Part shown: in pieces, positions 24,636 to 33,079 of the stretch
Numbering within the stretch: the first letter of the stretch is position 1
Layout: each line of letters opens with the position of its first letter
Source of the DNA: Curtobacterium sp. UNCCL20
Lineage (GTDB): Bacteria > Actinomycetota > Actinomycetes > Actinomycetales > Microbacteriaceae
NCBI RefSeq assembly: GCF_900101675.1
Contig: NZ_FNKG01000002.1
Span: forward strand, 143,005-207,004
Direction of reading: 5' to 3'
DNA length: 64,000 bases
Program-made: the position numbers and the translations under genes
The notes under the pieces: model-generated
What the model was told of the DNA's origin: nothing
Seen by the model: the letters and a program-made list of their open reading frames with translations, nothing else
Database searches by the model: none

Positions 24636-27600
24636 GCGGACACCACTTCGGTCGGCGCCTGCGGTGCTCGTCCGGCGATGTCCTCGAGGGCCGCGTTCGC
24701 GAGCAGCTCGTCGAAGCGGGCCTCCCGGACCCGGCCGTCGTTCTTGGCGTTCTGGTGCATGATCCACCCGGTGGTGCCGGGCGCGTCCATGCTGCGGTTG
24801 TTCCGCTGCGTGAGCGCGCGCTTGTAGTCGTCGAGGCGCTTGATCGCGATGAGGGTCGCGAGCTCGTCGTCCGCGAACCGGTCGAGGGTGCCGCGGAGGT
24901 ACTTCACGACGCGCTGCTTCACGAAGAAGTCCTCGGTGAGGATGAGGTTCTTGACCGCCTCGGTCACCCGGGGGTCGTTCGGGCCGGCCGCGCCGGGGAC
25001 CCGCTCGAGTGCGAGGTCCTGCGCGACCCCGAGCACCGTGTACGAGGACAGCAGCGAGAACATGTCGTCGCCCTGGTCCCCGAGCGCCGGTGCGCGGCCG
25101 CCGAGCACGGTGCGCTGGTCGCGGTAGTCGACCTTGAACGCGCGGAGTTTGTCCGTCGCGATCGAGTTCGCCAGCTCGTCGAGCAGCTCGTTCCGGCTGG
25201 CTGCGGCGAGGATCTCGCCGGCGTCCTGGGTGAGGAGGAGCGCGCGCGGCATGCCGACGTACACGTGGGCGCGGGTGGTCTCCCACTCGTCGAGGAGCCG
25301 CTCGGCCAGGGCCGAGCCGGTCGCCTCGAGGTGCCACTCGAGGAGCAGCCGGGCGGCGTCCTCGTGGAAGGCCCCGCGCGCGGTGTCGCTGACCGGGAAC
25401 ACCAGGAGCGAGTCGGTGCTCGCCCGTTCGGTGACCTCGCCGGACGGGTCGTACTGGTACAGGAAGCCGCCGGACATGCCGTTGCCGAGGCCCTTGCCGA
25501 AGGTGCCGAGGTTGAACACGGCACCGCCCGTCATGTACTCGCAGCCGAAGTCGCCGACGCCCTCGACGACCGCAGTCGCCCCGGAGTTGCGGACGGCGAA
25601 CCGGTCGCCGGCCTCACCCTCGACGAAGGTGCGGCCGCCGGTGGCGCCGAACAGCGCGAAGTTGCCGACGAGGACGTTGCCGCCCTGCTCGGCGCTGCCA
25701 CCGCCCGGCGCGCGGACGATGATCCGCCCGCCGCTCTGGCTCTTGCCGACGCCGTCGTTCGCGGTGCCGGTGTGGTCGAGCACGATGCCGTCGTTGGTGA
25801 AGACGCCGTAGGACTGGCCGGCCGACCCCTGCGTGCGGATCGTCACCGCGCCGTCCACCAGCCGGCGGCGGCCCCGGTCGTCGGTCGTCACGGCGGGGAG
25901 GCCCGCCACGTCGTCCGCACCGAGCTCGTGGTTGAGCAGTCGCTCGACGTCGATGCCGAGCTGGCCGCCGACGGACTTGTCGCTGTTGCCGAGCAGCACG
26001 CCGTGCACGAGAACGTGCTCCTGCGCGTGGTCGACGAGGGCCGTCCGGACCCGCTCGAGCAGCGCGTCGTCGGTGTGGAAGTCCTTCTCGAGGTACTCCG
26101 GGTCCGTGACGACCTTCTCGGGCACCTGCGCGAGGAGCGCACGCACGTCGAGACGGCCGACGCTCGCCGGGTGGTCGAGGAGCTGCAGGAGGTCGGTGCG
26201 GCCACGGGCCTCGCGCAGGGAGCGCAGGCCGAGGCGGGCGAGGATCTGCCGCACGTCGTGCGCGATGTTGAGGAGGTACTGCGCGAGCGCACGGGGGTCG
26301 CCCTCGAACGCCTCGGCGTTCGTGGTGAGGCCGGCCGGGCACTTCACGTTGCAGTTCTTCGCCATCACGCAGCCGAGCATCATGAGTGCGGTGGTGCCGA
26401 ACTCGAAGCTGTCGCCACCGAGCAGCGCGCTCGTGACGACGTCCGAGCCGGTCTGGTGCGCGCCGGAGCAGCGGAGCGTGACCTTCTGGCGGAGGCCGTT
26501 CGCGACGAGGGCCTGGTGGACCTCGGCCACGCCGATCTCCGCGGAGCGGCCCGCGTACTTCAGGCTCGTCACCGCCGCGGCTCCGGTGCCGCCGGTGTTC
26601 CCGGCGACGTTGATGACGTCCGCGCCGGCCTTCGCGACGCCGACCGCGATGGTGCCGATGCCCTCGGAGGACACCAGCTTCACGATCACCCGGACCCGGG
26701 CGGCCTTGCAGTCGTGGATGAGCTGCGCGAGGTCCTCGATCGAGTACGTGTCGTGGTGCGGCGGCGGCGAGATGAGCTCCACGCCGGGCGTGCCACCACG
26801 GGCCGCGGCGATGTCCACCGTGACCTTCGGTGCGGGCAGCTGGCCGCCCTCGCCGGGCTTCGCGCCCTGGCCGATCTTGATCTCGAGCTCCTCGAGCATC
26901 GGGTCGGCGAGGTAGCCCGCCCAGATGCCGAACCGGCCCGAGGCGAACTGCTTGATGCGCGAGCCGCGGATGGTGCCGTAGCGGGAGTGGTGCTCGCCGC
27001 CCTCACCGCTGTTCGACATGCCGCCGACCATGTTCGTGCCGTGCGCCACGGCCTCGTGCGCGGTCGCGACGAGTGCACCGTGGCTCATCGCGCCGGACGC
27101 CAGGGTCCGGGTGATCTCGTGCGCCGGCTGGACCTCGTCGAGCGCGACGCTGGCCGGGGCGCTCTCGAGCAGGGCGAGCAGGTCGACCGCGGTGCCGGTG
27201 GCGCGGAGCGTCACCTGGGTCTCGTCGACGGAGTCGACGTCGACCTGGCCGGGGTGCAGCAGCGCGAGCCCGTCCGCGAGGGCCTGGTGGCGCAGTGCAC
27301 CGGTGGTCCCCGTGGACGTGAGCTCCAGGCGGAACCGGGCCGTGCCTCCAGGCAGGTCGTCGGACGACGACGGACGTGAGCCGGACAGCCCGCGCACCGT
27401 GACGCTGGCGTTGCCGCTCGTCGAGAAGCGGCCGAGCTCGCGCGCGAAGTCCTCGGCGGTGTCGGTGCCCGTGACGTCCGCAGGCAGGGCCAGCACGTCG
27501 CGGAGCGCTGCGGGCCGGCGCGACCGCTCGTCGTGCGTGGTCTGCAGGAACGTGACGTAGCCCGGCGTGATGCGGTGTGCGTCGATCTCGGCGTCGCTCA

Positions 27601-30280
27601 GCCGGTCGTACCCGGTGTTCCGGTACGCCGCGTCGGTGATGCCGAACGAGTCGTCGAGCTGCCCGAGCGTGAGCAGGCGCAGCGCATCCGAGTCGCCGGA
27701 GCGCTCGAACGCCGGACGCTCCTCGGTCATGCCGCCGAAGCCGCGGACGCTCGCGACGCCGAACGAGTGCCCGGCGCCGTCGGACCGCTCCTTGAAGAGG
27801 CCGAGCAGGGGCACCTGACCCTCGGAGTCGACCGTGCGGGCGCGCTCGTGCCAGTCCGTCGCCGCCTGCGCGATCCGGGCGAACCCGACGCCGCCGACCG
27901 GTGCCTGCATGTGCGGGAAGACCCGGGCGAACAGGTCGTCACGGGTGTCGAGGTAGTTCGGCTCGAAGAACTCGCCGCCGATGTAGCTCTCCGCCGTGCA
28001 CAGACCGACGCGGCCCATGGTCTTCGCGAGGGCCTTCTCGGCCGCCTTCCGGAACCGCTGCAGCGCGAGGTCGGTCGCGGTCAGCTCGCCGGCAGGTGCC
28101 GGGGCGGCGGGGTACTTCTCCTCCGCACGGAGCCGCGCGGACAGGCTGTACACAGCCGCGGCGCCGAAGCCCAGCGCGGTCGCCACGTGGTGTGACGATG
28201 GCAGCTGACCGGACTCGGCGACCACCGAGACCCGCAGCCGCAGGCCGGTCTCGATGAGTCGCTGGTTCACGGCGGCCACGGCGAGGATCACCGGGAGGGG
28301 CGCGTGCGTCGACGAGACCGCACGGTCGGACAGGACCGCGATGCCACCGGTTCGCTCGGCGAACGCCGCGACATCCTCGGCCAGCTGCTCCGTCGCCGTG
28401 CGGACCGCGTCCGCGTTCGCCTGCTCGTCGCCGAGCACCGGCACGTAGAGCATGTCGAAGCGCTCGAGCGGGACGACGTCCTGGTCGCGCAGGCGCACCA
28501 TGTCGAGGTGTCCGAGCACGGGGGACTGCACGACGAGCTGCCGGCTCGTCGACCCGGTCCCGTCCGGCTTGGCTCCGAGCGCGACACGCATGCTCATGCC
28601 GTCGGCCTCGCGGATCGAGTCGAGCGGCGGGTTCGTCACCTGGGCGAAGCGCTGCGAGAAGTACTTCGCCATGCCGCCCTCGGTGTCGCTCAGGGCGTTG
28701 ATCGCGTTGCCGTAGCCCATCGCCGAGATCCGCTCCGAGCCGTTCTGCAGCATCGGGTCGAGCATGAACCGGAAGCTCTCCTGGTTCAGGGAGTACGCCA
28801 CGTAGCGGCCCGCGAGCGACAGGTCGCCGTCGTAGCCGAGCGTCGACGTGCCGCGCTCGTAGTCCGGCGCGGGCAGGTCGTCCAGGTCCACCCGGGCGGC
28901 GTCGAGCAGCGCGCCGTACGGCTTCCGGGCGGCGAGCATCTCGAGCACCTCGCGGGTGCGCATCAGCGAGCCCGTGCGGTGGTCGACGACGAGCATGCCG
29001 CCGGCCTCGATGCGGCCGCGGTGCACGACCTCGTCGGCGTCGAACGTGACCTGCCCGGCCTCCGACGACACCATCAGGTACTCCGACGTCTGCACGGAGC
29101 GCAGCGGGCGGAGGCCCAGGCGGTCGAGTCGGGCGCCGACCACCTCGCCGTCGCTGAAGATCACGGCCGCGGGGCCGTCGTTCTTCTCCTCGTAGAGCGA
29201 GAAGTACTCGAGCATGTCGCGGACGTCGGGCGTCAGGGTGCGGTCGTTCTCCCACGCCGGCGGCATGAGCGACACCACGGCCTCGACGATCTCGAGCCCG
29301 TCGTCGAACACGCGGCTCTGCAGCGTCTGGTCGAGCCGGCTCGAGTCCGACTGTCCGGGCGGGCGGACGATGCTGCGCGTCCGGGCCCGGGCGAGGGCCT
29401 CGTCCGACAGGCGGTTCTTCCGGTCCGTGTTGAGCTCGCCGTTGTGCGCCATCAGGCGGAACGGCTGCGCCATCGTCGGGTGCGGCTCGGTGTTCGTCGA
29501 GAACCGGGTGTGGAAGTACAGCGTCCGCACCGAGTGGCGCGGGTCGCGCAGGTCCGTGAAGTAGCCGATGACCTCGCCCGAGTTCAGCCGGCCCTTCAGG
29601 ATCTGCGTCCGGGCGCTGAGCGACAGCGGGTACAGGGCGGCGTGCTCGGCACGCTCGGCAGCGGCCTCGCCGTACGACACCGCCTCGATCGCGAGCAGGG
29701 CCCGGTTGGCCGCGGCGTCGACCTCGGTGCGCTCCCAGTCCTCGGGCGCGCGGAAGACCCACTGCACGATCGGCAGCTGGTACTGCTCGGCCTCGGGACG
29801 CGCGACGGAGTGGTCCACGGGGACGTCGCGGACCAGCAGCAGTTCGAGGCCCTGCGCGGCGATCGCGTCGGTGACGGTCTGTTCGGCACGGGCGCGGTCG
29901 TCAGTGCCGCTCTGACCTGCGCCGGTCGGCCCTGCGCCGGTCGCCCCTGCGCCGGTCGGCACGAAGCAGTTCGCGACGCCGAAGTGGCCGGCGCGCAGGT
30001 CCTCGCCCGTGATCGCGCTGAAGAACTCCACCGACAGGTCGATGCTCACGCCCGCGCCGTCGCCGACGCCCTCAGCGGACTTGCCGCCGCGGTGGGGGAT
30101 CGCGCAGAGCGCTTCGTCGCCCTTGCGGATGACGTCGTGGCTGGGCGTCCCGTCGAGTCGGGTGATGAAACCGACGCCGCAGTCGCTCGATTCGCGGGCA
30201 GGGTCGTAGAGACCGAAGGAGGTGGGGTTCACGTGCGGGTCCAGAGGGGGCGTTGCCGGCAGCGGACGGCCAGGCTGCAT
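24632..30280 (-). CDS. gltB: GltB-like glutamate synthase large subunit, long variant
   Basis: 1882 residues; ordinary GltB is near 1500. A 33-residue propeptide precedes Cys34 (S-S-D-C-G-V-G-F), the class II glutaminase nucleophile. The FMN domain starts near M1065 (M-S-H-G-A-L) with Q-G-A-K-P-G-E-G-G-Q-L-P and I-S-P-P-P-H-H-D. Iron-sulfur ligands are C1304, C1310 and C1314: C-x5-C-x3-C where GltB normally has C-x5-C-x4-C. The usual D-G-G-T-G-A-S-P is N-T-G-G-T-G-A-A-A. The GxGxG beta-helix runs to about 1670, then an extra 205 residues follow. No gltD; a diflavin reductase follows at ATGA. It should combine glutamine hydrolysis with 2-oxoacid amination. Confidence 0.85.
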   Translation of the reverse strand: MQPGRPLPATPPLDPHVNPTSFGLYDPARESSDCGVGFITRLDGTPSHDVIRKGDEALCAIPHRGGKSAEGVGDGAGVSIDLSVEFFSAITGEDLRAGHFGVANCFVPTGAGATGAGPTGAGQSGTDDRARAEQTVTDAIAAQGLELLLVRDVPVDHSVARPEAEQYQLPIVQWVFRAPEDWERTEVDAAANRALLAIEAVSYGEAAAERAEHAALYPLSLSARTQILKGRLNSGEVIGYFTDLRDPRHSVRTLYFHTRFSTNTEPHPTMAQPFRLMAHNGELNTDRKNRLSDEALARARTRSIVRPPGQSDSSRLDQTLQSRVFDDGLEIVEAVVSLMPPAWENDRTLTPDVRDMLEYFSLYEEKNDGPAAVIFSDGEVVGARLDRLGLRPLRSVQTSEYLMVSSEAGQVTFDADEVVHRGRIEAGGMLVVDHRTGSLMRTREVLEMLAARKPYGALLDAARVDLDDLPAPDYERGTSTLGYDGDLSLAGRYVAYSLNQESFRFMLDPMLQNGSERISAMGYGNAINALSDTEGGMAKYFSQRFAQVTNPPLDSIREADGMSMRVALGAKPDGTGSTSRQLVVQSPVLGHLDMVRLRDQDVVPLERFDMLYVPVLGDEQANADAVRTATEQLAEDVAAFAERTGGIAVLSDRAVSSTHAPLPVILAVAAVNQRLIETGLRLRVSVVAESGQLPSSHHVATALGFGAAAVYSLSARLRAEEKYPAAPAPAGELTATDLALQRFRKAAEKALAKTMGRVGLCTAESYIGGEFFEPNYLDTRDDLFARVFPHMQAPVGGVGFARIAQAATDWHERARTVDSEGQVPLLGLFKERSDGAGHSFGVASVRGFGGMTEERPAFERSGDSDALRLLTLGQLDDSFGITDAAYRNTGYDRLSDAEIDAHRITPGYVTFLQTTHDERSRRPAALRDVLALPADVTGTDTAEDFARELGRFSTSGNASVTVRGLSGSRPSSSDDLPGGTARFRLELTSTGTTGALRHQALADGLALLHPGQVDVDSVDETQVTLRATGTAVDLLALLESAPASVALDEVQPAHEITRTLASGAMSHGALVATAHEAVAHGTNMVGGMSNSGEGGEHHSRYGTIRGSRIKQFASGRFGIWAGYLADPMLEELEIKIGQGAKPGEGGQLPAPKVTVDIAAARGGTPGVELISPPPHHDTYSIEDLAQLIHDCKAARVRVIVKLVSSEGIGTIAVGVAKAGADVINVAGNTGGTGAAAVTSLKYAGRSAEIGVAEVHQALVANGLRQKVTLRCSGAHQTGSDVVTSALLGGDSFEFGTTALMMLGCVMAKNCNVKCPAGLTTNAEAFEGDPRALAQYLLNIAHDVRQILARLGLRSLREARGRTDLLQLLDHPASVGRLDVRALLAQVPEKVVTDPEYLEKDFHTDDALLERVRTALVDHAQEHVLVHGVLLGNSDKSVGGQLGIDVERLLNHELGADDVAGLPAVTTDDRGRRRLVDGAVTIRTQGSAGQSYGVFTNDGIVLDHTGTANDGVGKSQSGGRIIVRAPGGGSAEQGGNVLVGNFALFGATGGRTFVEGEAGDRFAVRNSGATAVVEGVGDFGCEYMTGGAVFNLGTFGKGLGNGMSGGFLYQYDPSGEVTERASTDSLLVFPVSDTARGAFHEDAARLLLEWHLEATGSALAERLLDEWETTRAHVYVGMPRALLLTQDAGEILAAASRNELLDELANSIATDKLRAFKVDYRDQRTVLGGRAPALGDQGDDMFSLLSSYTVLGVAQDLALERVPGAAGPNDPRVTEAVKNLILTEDFFVKQRVVKYLRGTLDRFADDELATLIAIKRLDDYKRALTQRNNRSMDAPGTTGWIMHQNAKNDGRVREARFDELLANAALEDIAGRAPQAPTEVVSA
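29917..29961 (-). repeat. Three 15-bp tandem units in gltB
   Basis: CTGCGCCGGTCGGCC-type unit repeated three times with single-base changes, in frame, adding T-G-A-G repeats near residue 110 of the GltB-like protein. This lies in the amidotransferase domain, in a loop not conserved in the family. Confidence 0.85.
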
Positions 30281-30351
30281 CGATGGAGCGCTCGCCGCGG
30301 GCAGACCGGTGGTGACAGTCGGGCCCTGTGGGGTTGTGGTGCGGTGAGGCG

Positions 30352-30381
30352 ATGCTACGGCTTGGTATACCGCCCGCGCAA
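30352..30381 (-). promoter_or_regulatory. Candidate promoter of the gltB operon with a palindromic spacer
   Basis: On the minus strand, -35 TTGCGC (30381-30376) and -10 TAGCAT (30357-30352), 18 bases apart. The spacer holds the palindrome GGTATACC (30364-30371). The leader would be about 65 bases. The rest of the 292-base spacer 30281-30572 shows no gene. Confidence 0.5.
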
Positions 30382-30572
30382 CACCGCGGCGGCCTGTCGC
30401 GTAGCGGGCACCGTGCCCGTGTCATCACTCTGTGCGAGGTTGCTGGTTTCGTGTCCGGTTAGGGCGCTGCACCGAGGCGTCACCCTCGCACCGAGTTGCG
30501 ATTGCCGCACGGTGCAACGGCGAGCTGCTCCCGACGCACTCGCACCGGCGACGAGACGCGCACGGTGCGAGG

Positions 30573-31856
30573 TCAGGCGGCGCGCTCGCCCGTGCGGTCG
30601 TCGATGCTGATCGGCTCCGTGGCCGCCGTGCTCGCGTCGGCCGCCGGCGTCGTGCCGGGGCGGATCAGCTCCGGGCGTCGGCGGGAGCGGAAGACCCACG
30701 CCTTGAACAGCACGAACCGCACGAGCGTCGCCACGAGGTTCGCCGCCGTCAGCACGACGATCTCCGCGCCGTGCGAGGCTCCCGGCGTCGTGGCGTGCAG
30801 CACCACGAGCGACCCGGACGTGATCGCCCACGCGATCCCGAAGACCACGAGCCCCTGCACGTGGTGCCGTCCCGCACCCACTCGCCCTCGCACGCCGAAC
30901 GTGAAGCGCCGGTTCAGTGCCGTGTTCCCGATCGCCGTCACCAGCAGGGCCAGGAAGTCCGCCGTCTGCGCGCCGATCGTCGGACGGAACAGTGCGTAGA
31001 GCAGGGCGAAGGCGACGGTCGAGAGCACGCCGATCGCGCCGAACCGCAGCACCTGCCCGAGGATCCCGACGTGCGGCGGGGTGAACGGTCGTCGCCCGAT
31101 CGCGTCGTAGACCTCGCCGATCGCGACCCTGCCCGTGGCGATCCCCCGGGAGACCCGCCACATGCCCCGGAGGTCCTCCTTGGCCGTCGACGCGATCTGC
31201 ACGGACGAGTTGACGTCGTCGACCCAGTCCACCGGGACCTCGTGGATCCGCAGGCCGGCGTGCTCGGCGAGGACGAGCAGCTCGGTGTCGAAGAACCACG
31301 CGTCGTCCTCGCAGAGCGGGAGGAGGTGCTCCGAGGCCTCGCGGGTGATCGCCTTGAAACCGCACTGGGCGTCCGAGAACGACACCCCCATGGTCGTCCG
31401 GAGCAGCAGGTTGTACGAGCGCGAGATGAACTCCCGCTTGCCCCCGCGGACCACCCGCGACGAGTCGGCGAGCCGGGTGCCGATCGCGACGTCCGAGTGT
31501 CCGGACAGCAGCGGCGCGACGAGCGGCTCGAGGGCGGCGAGGTCCGTCGACAGGTCCTCGTCCACGTAGACCAGGACCGCCGCCTCGGACGCGCCCCAGA
31601 CCGCCTTCAGCGCACGCCCGCGGCCCTTCTGCGCCAGGTGCACGGCCCGGACGCTCGGCAGCATCGCGGCGAGGTCGTCCGCGATCCTGGCCGTGTCGTC
31701 GGTCGAGGCGTTGTCCGCGATCGTGATGCGCCAGGTGTTCCGGAGCGACGTCCGGCAGAAGGTGTGCAGGCGCCGGACGTGGGCGGCGAGCGTGTCCTGC
31801 TCGTTGTAGCAGGGGACGACGATGTCGATGTCGAGGGTCTGGTTCGTCTCCGTCAT
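30573..31856 (-). CDS. GT2 glycosyltransferase fused to a GtrA-like membrane domain
   Basis: 427 residues. The N-terminal GT2 domain (about 1-240) has I-V-V-P-C-Y-N-E-Q-D-T-L, I-A-D-N-A-S-T-D-D-T and the D-x-D-like V-D-E-D-L-S-T, then Q-C-G-F-K-A-I, as in polyprenyl-phosphate sugar transferases. A GtrA-like domain of four TM helices (about 265-390) includes N-F/N-R-R-F-T-F-G-type sequence (L-N-R-R-F-T-F-G). It probably makes or flips a lipid-linked sugar for surface glycosylation. Three in-frame starts (31856, 31865, 31883) are possible; none has a clear ribosome site. Confidence 0.87.
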   Translation of the reverse strand: MTETNQTLDIDIVVPCYNEQDTLAAHVRRLHTFCRTSLRNTWRITIADNASTDDTARIADDLAAMLPSVRAVHLAQKGRGRALKAVWGASEAAVLVYVDEDLSTDLAALEPLVAPLLSGHSDVAIGTRLADSSRVVRGGKREFISRSYNLLLRTTMGVSFSDAQCGFKAITREASEHLLPLCEDDAWFFDTELLVLAEHAGLRIHEVPVDWVDDVNSSVQIASTAKEDLRGMWRVSRGIATGRVAIGEVYDAIGRRPFTPPHVGILGQVLRFGAIGVLSTVAFALLYALFRPTIGAQTADFLALLVTAIGNTALNRRFTFGVRGRVGAGRHHVQGLVVFGIAWAITSGSLVVLHATTPGASHGAEIVVLTAANLVATLVRFVLFKAWVFRSRRRPELIRPGTTPAADASTAATEPISIDDRTGERAA

Positions 31857-32008
31857 GCCGCTCATGCTCGGCAGCGGGCTCATGCGGACCGAAGCAGTGG
31901 GCTGTGTCGCGCCTAAGAACCCCAGCTCGTCGTTCCCCGCCCTGCTTGGCGTGTGAAATGCGACGCTGCTACGCTGGTGGTGCTCGTTGCGCTGAGCTTC
32001 GAGAAGTG

Positions 32009-32045
32009 GACCCGAGACCCATCCGGACGGTTGGGCGCTCGGGTC
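32009..32045. terminator. Hairpin between the DUF3800-like gene and the GT2 gene
   Basis: GACCCGAG (32009-32016) and CTCGGGTC (32038-32045), with an inner ACCCA/TGGG pairing, 26 bases downstream of the DUF3800-like stop. Probable transcription end for that gene. The spacer 31857-32070 holds no supportable gene. Confidence 0.55.
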
Positions 32046-32070
32046 TTGCGCTTTCCGACGGTGCTCTGTG

Positions 32071-32616
32071 TCAGACGTCGATGACCGTGATGCCGCCTCC
32101 GCAGCGCCGCCTCCAGTCCCCGCCCTTCGCCCACGCCCACCCGACGGCGTCGGGCAGTGCAAGCAGGGGTTCCTGGGCCGCGGACTCGTGGCGGTGCGGG
32201 ATGTGGTGCGTCGGCTTCGAGCGGTGCGTTGCTTCCATGATCGTCTGGCGGTCTTTCCGGACGAGCGTCTCATCCCGTTCCAGGCACACGGACGCGTCGC
32301 CGTCCACCATCACCATCGCGACGAGCCGACGGAGACAGGCGTCCCGCCGGACGAGGTCGGTCCGGCCGTCCTTCTGCGCACGGACGACCGTGATCACGGT
32401 GTCGAACGTCTCGATCGTGCTGAGGATCGAGCGCCGCCGGGGATCGCTCTCCTTGCGCATGTGCAGTCGTGACTGCCCACGGAGGATGAGCGCGGCCATC
32501 GCCGTGCGCGCTGCGCGGACGTGCGCACGCTCGAGCGACACCGCCACCAGGAGGTAGTCACGGACCTTCGACTCGTCGACGAAGACGTCTCGCTGCCGTG
32601 CATCCGACGCCCCCAC
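32071..32616 (-). CDS. DUF3800-like hypothetical protein
   Basis: 181 residues from a GTG. The start R-D-V-F-V-D-E-S-K-V-R-D-Y-L-L-V-A-V (D14-E15-S16) and later R-L-H-M-R-K-E-S-D-P-R-R-R-S-I resemble the DUF3800 group, which has an RNase H-like fold with an N-terminal D-E-S. The C-terminal third is His/Arg/Ala-rich without a clear domain. Local G+C is somewhat lower than in the neighbours, hinting at transfer. A TAGAGT box 7 bases before the GTG suggests a leaderless transcript. Cytoplasmic; function unknown, a nuclease role being only a fold-based guess. Confidence 0.6.
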   Translation of the reverse strand: MGASDARQRDVFVDESKVRDYLLVAVSLERAHVRAARTAMAALILRGQSRLHMRKESDPRRRSILSTIETFDTVITVVRAQKDGRTDLVRRDACLRRLVAMVMVDGDASVCLERDETLVRKDRQTIMEATHRSKPTHHIPHRHESAAQEPLLALPDAVGWAWAKGGDWRRRCGGGITVIDV

Positions 32617-32644
32617 GGCGTACCACTCTACATATCAGTCGGGG

Positions 32645-32914
32645 TCAGCGGGGAAGCAGGATCTGGACGACGGCGACGACGGCGAGCACGGCGATCGGGA
32701 CCCCGGCGATCCAGGCGCCGGCGCGGATCTGGGTCCGCCGGATTGTCGGCGCGGCGTGGGAGCTCCGAGCGAACTCGGTCGCGGCGACCAGTTCCGGTGC
32801 CGCGGCCGGTGGTGCGGGCTCGGGCTGGGGTCGGTCGTCCTCGAACGTCGGGACCTCGACCACGAGGTCCTCGGGCGCGGGACGACCCGGCAGGTGTGCG
32901 AAGTCGTTCGGCAT
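32645..32914 (-). CDS. Small membrane protein with one C-terminal TM helix
   Basis: 89 residues. A soluble Pro/Glu/Ala-rich N-terminus (starting M-P-N-D-F-A-H-L-P-G-R-P) precedes one TM helix at about 68-86 ending I-L-L-P-R. GAGGAGG lies 6 bases before the ATG at 32914, which fixes the start although the frame is open further. No family recognised. Separated from the histidine kinase gene by a spacer carrying 35-bp repeats, so probably independent. Confidence 0.65.
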   Translation of the reverse strand: MPNDFAHLPGRPAPEDLVVEVPTFEDDRPQPEPAPPAAAPELVAATEFARSSHAAPTIRRTQIRAGAWIAGVPIAVLAVVAVVQILLPR

Positions 32915-33009
32915 GCGGGCCTCCTCGTCCGGGTACCGCCAGTCTGCCGCACCGCACCGCGCCGAGTCTCGGCCCGTCGGACACGATTCGGGCACGGGAA
33001 CGTCGGCAG

Positions 33010-33079
33010 CCGGTCAGGCCGAGTCCGAGGCGCCGTCGGCAGTGCCGGTCAGACCGAGTCCGCGGCGCCGTCGGCAGCG
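33010..33079 (-). repeat. Two 35-bp tandem units at the 3' end of the histidine kinase gene
   Basis: Units 33010-33044 and 33045-33079, both containing the stop triplet TCA (plus strand) and the coding tail of the kinase. The kinase stops in the second unit (33049-33051); the first is a spare copy of the gene's last codons and stop beyond the gene. Confidence 0.85.

Noticed and set aside
24755-27379. A long plus-strand frame inside gltB
   Set aside because: No motif, no ribosome site, opposite a clear enzyme gene; a composition artefact.
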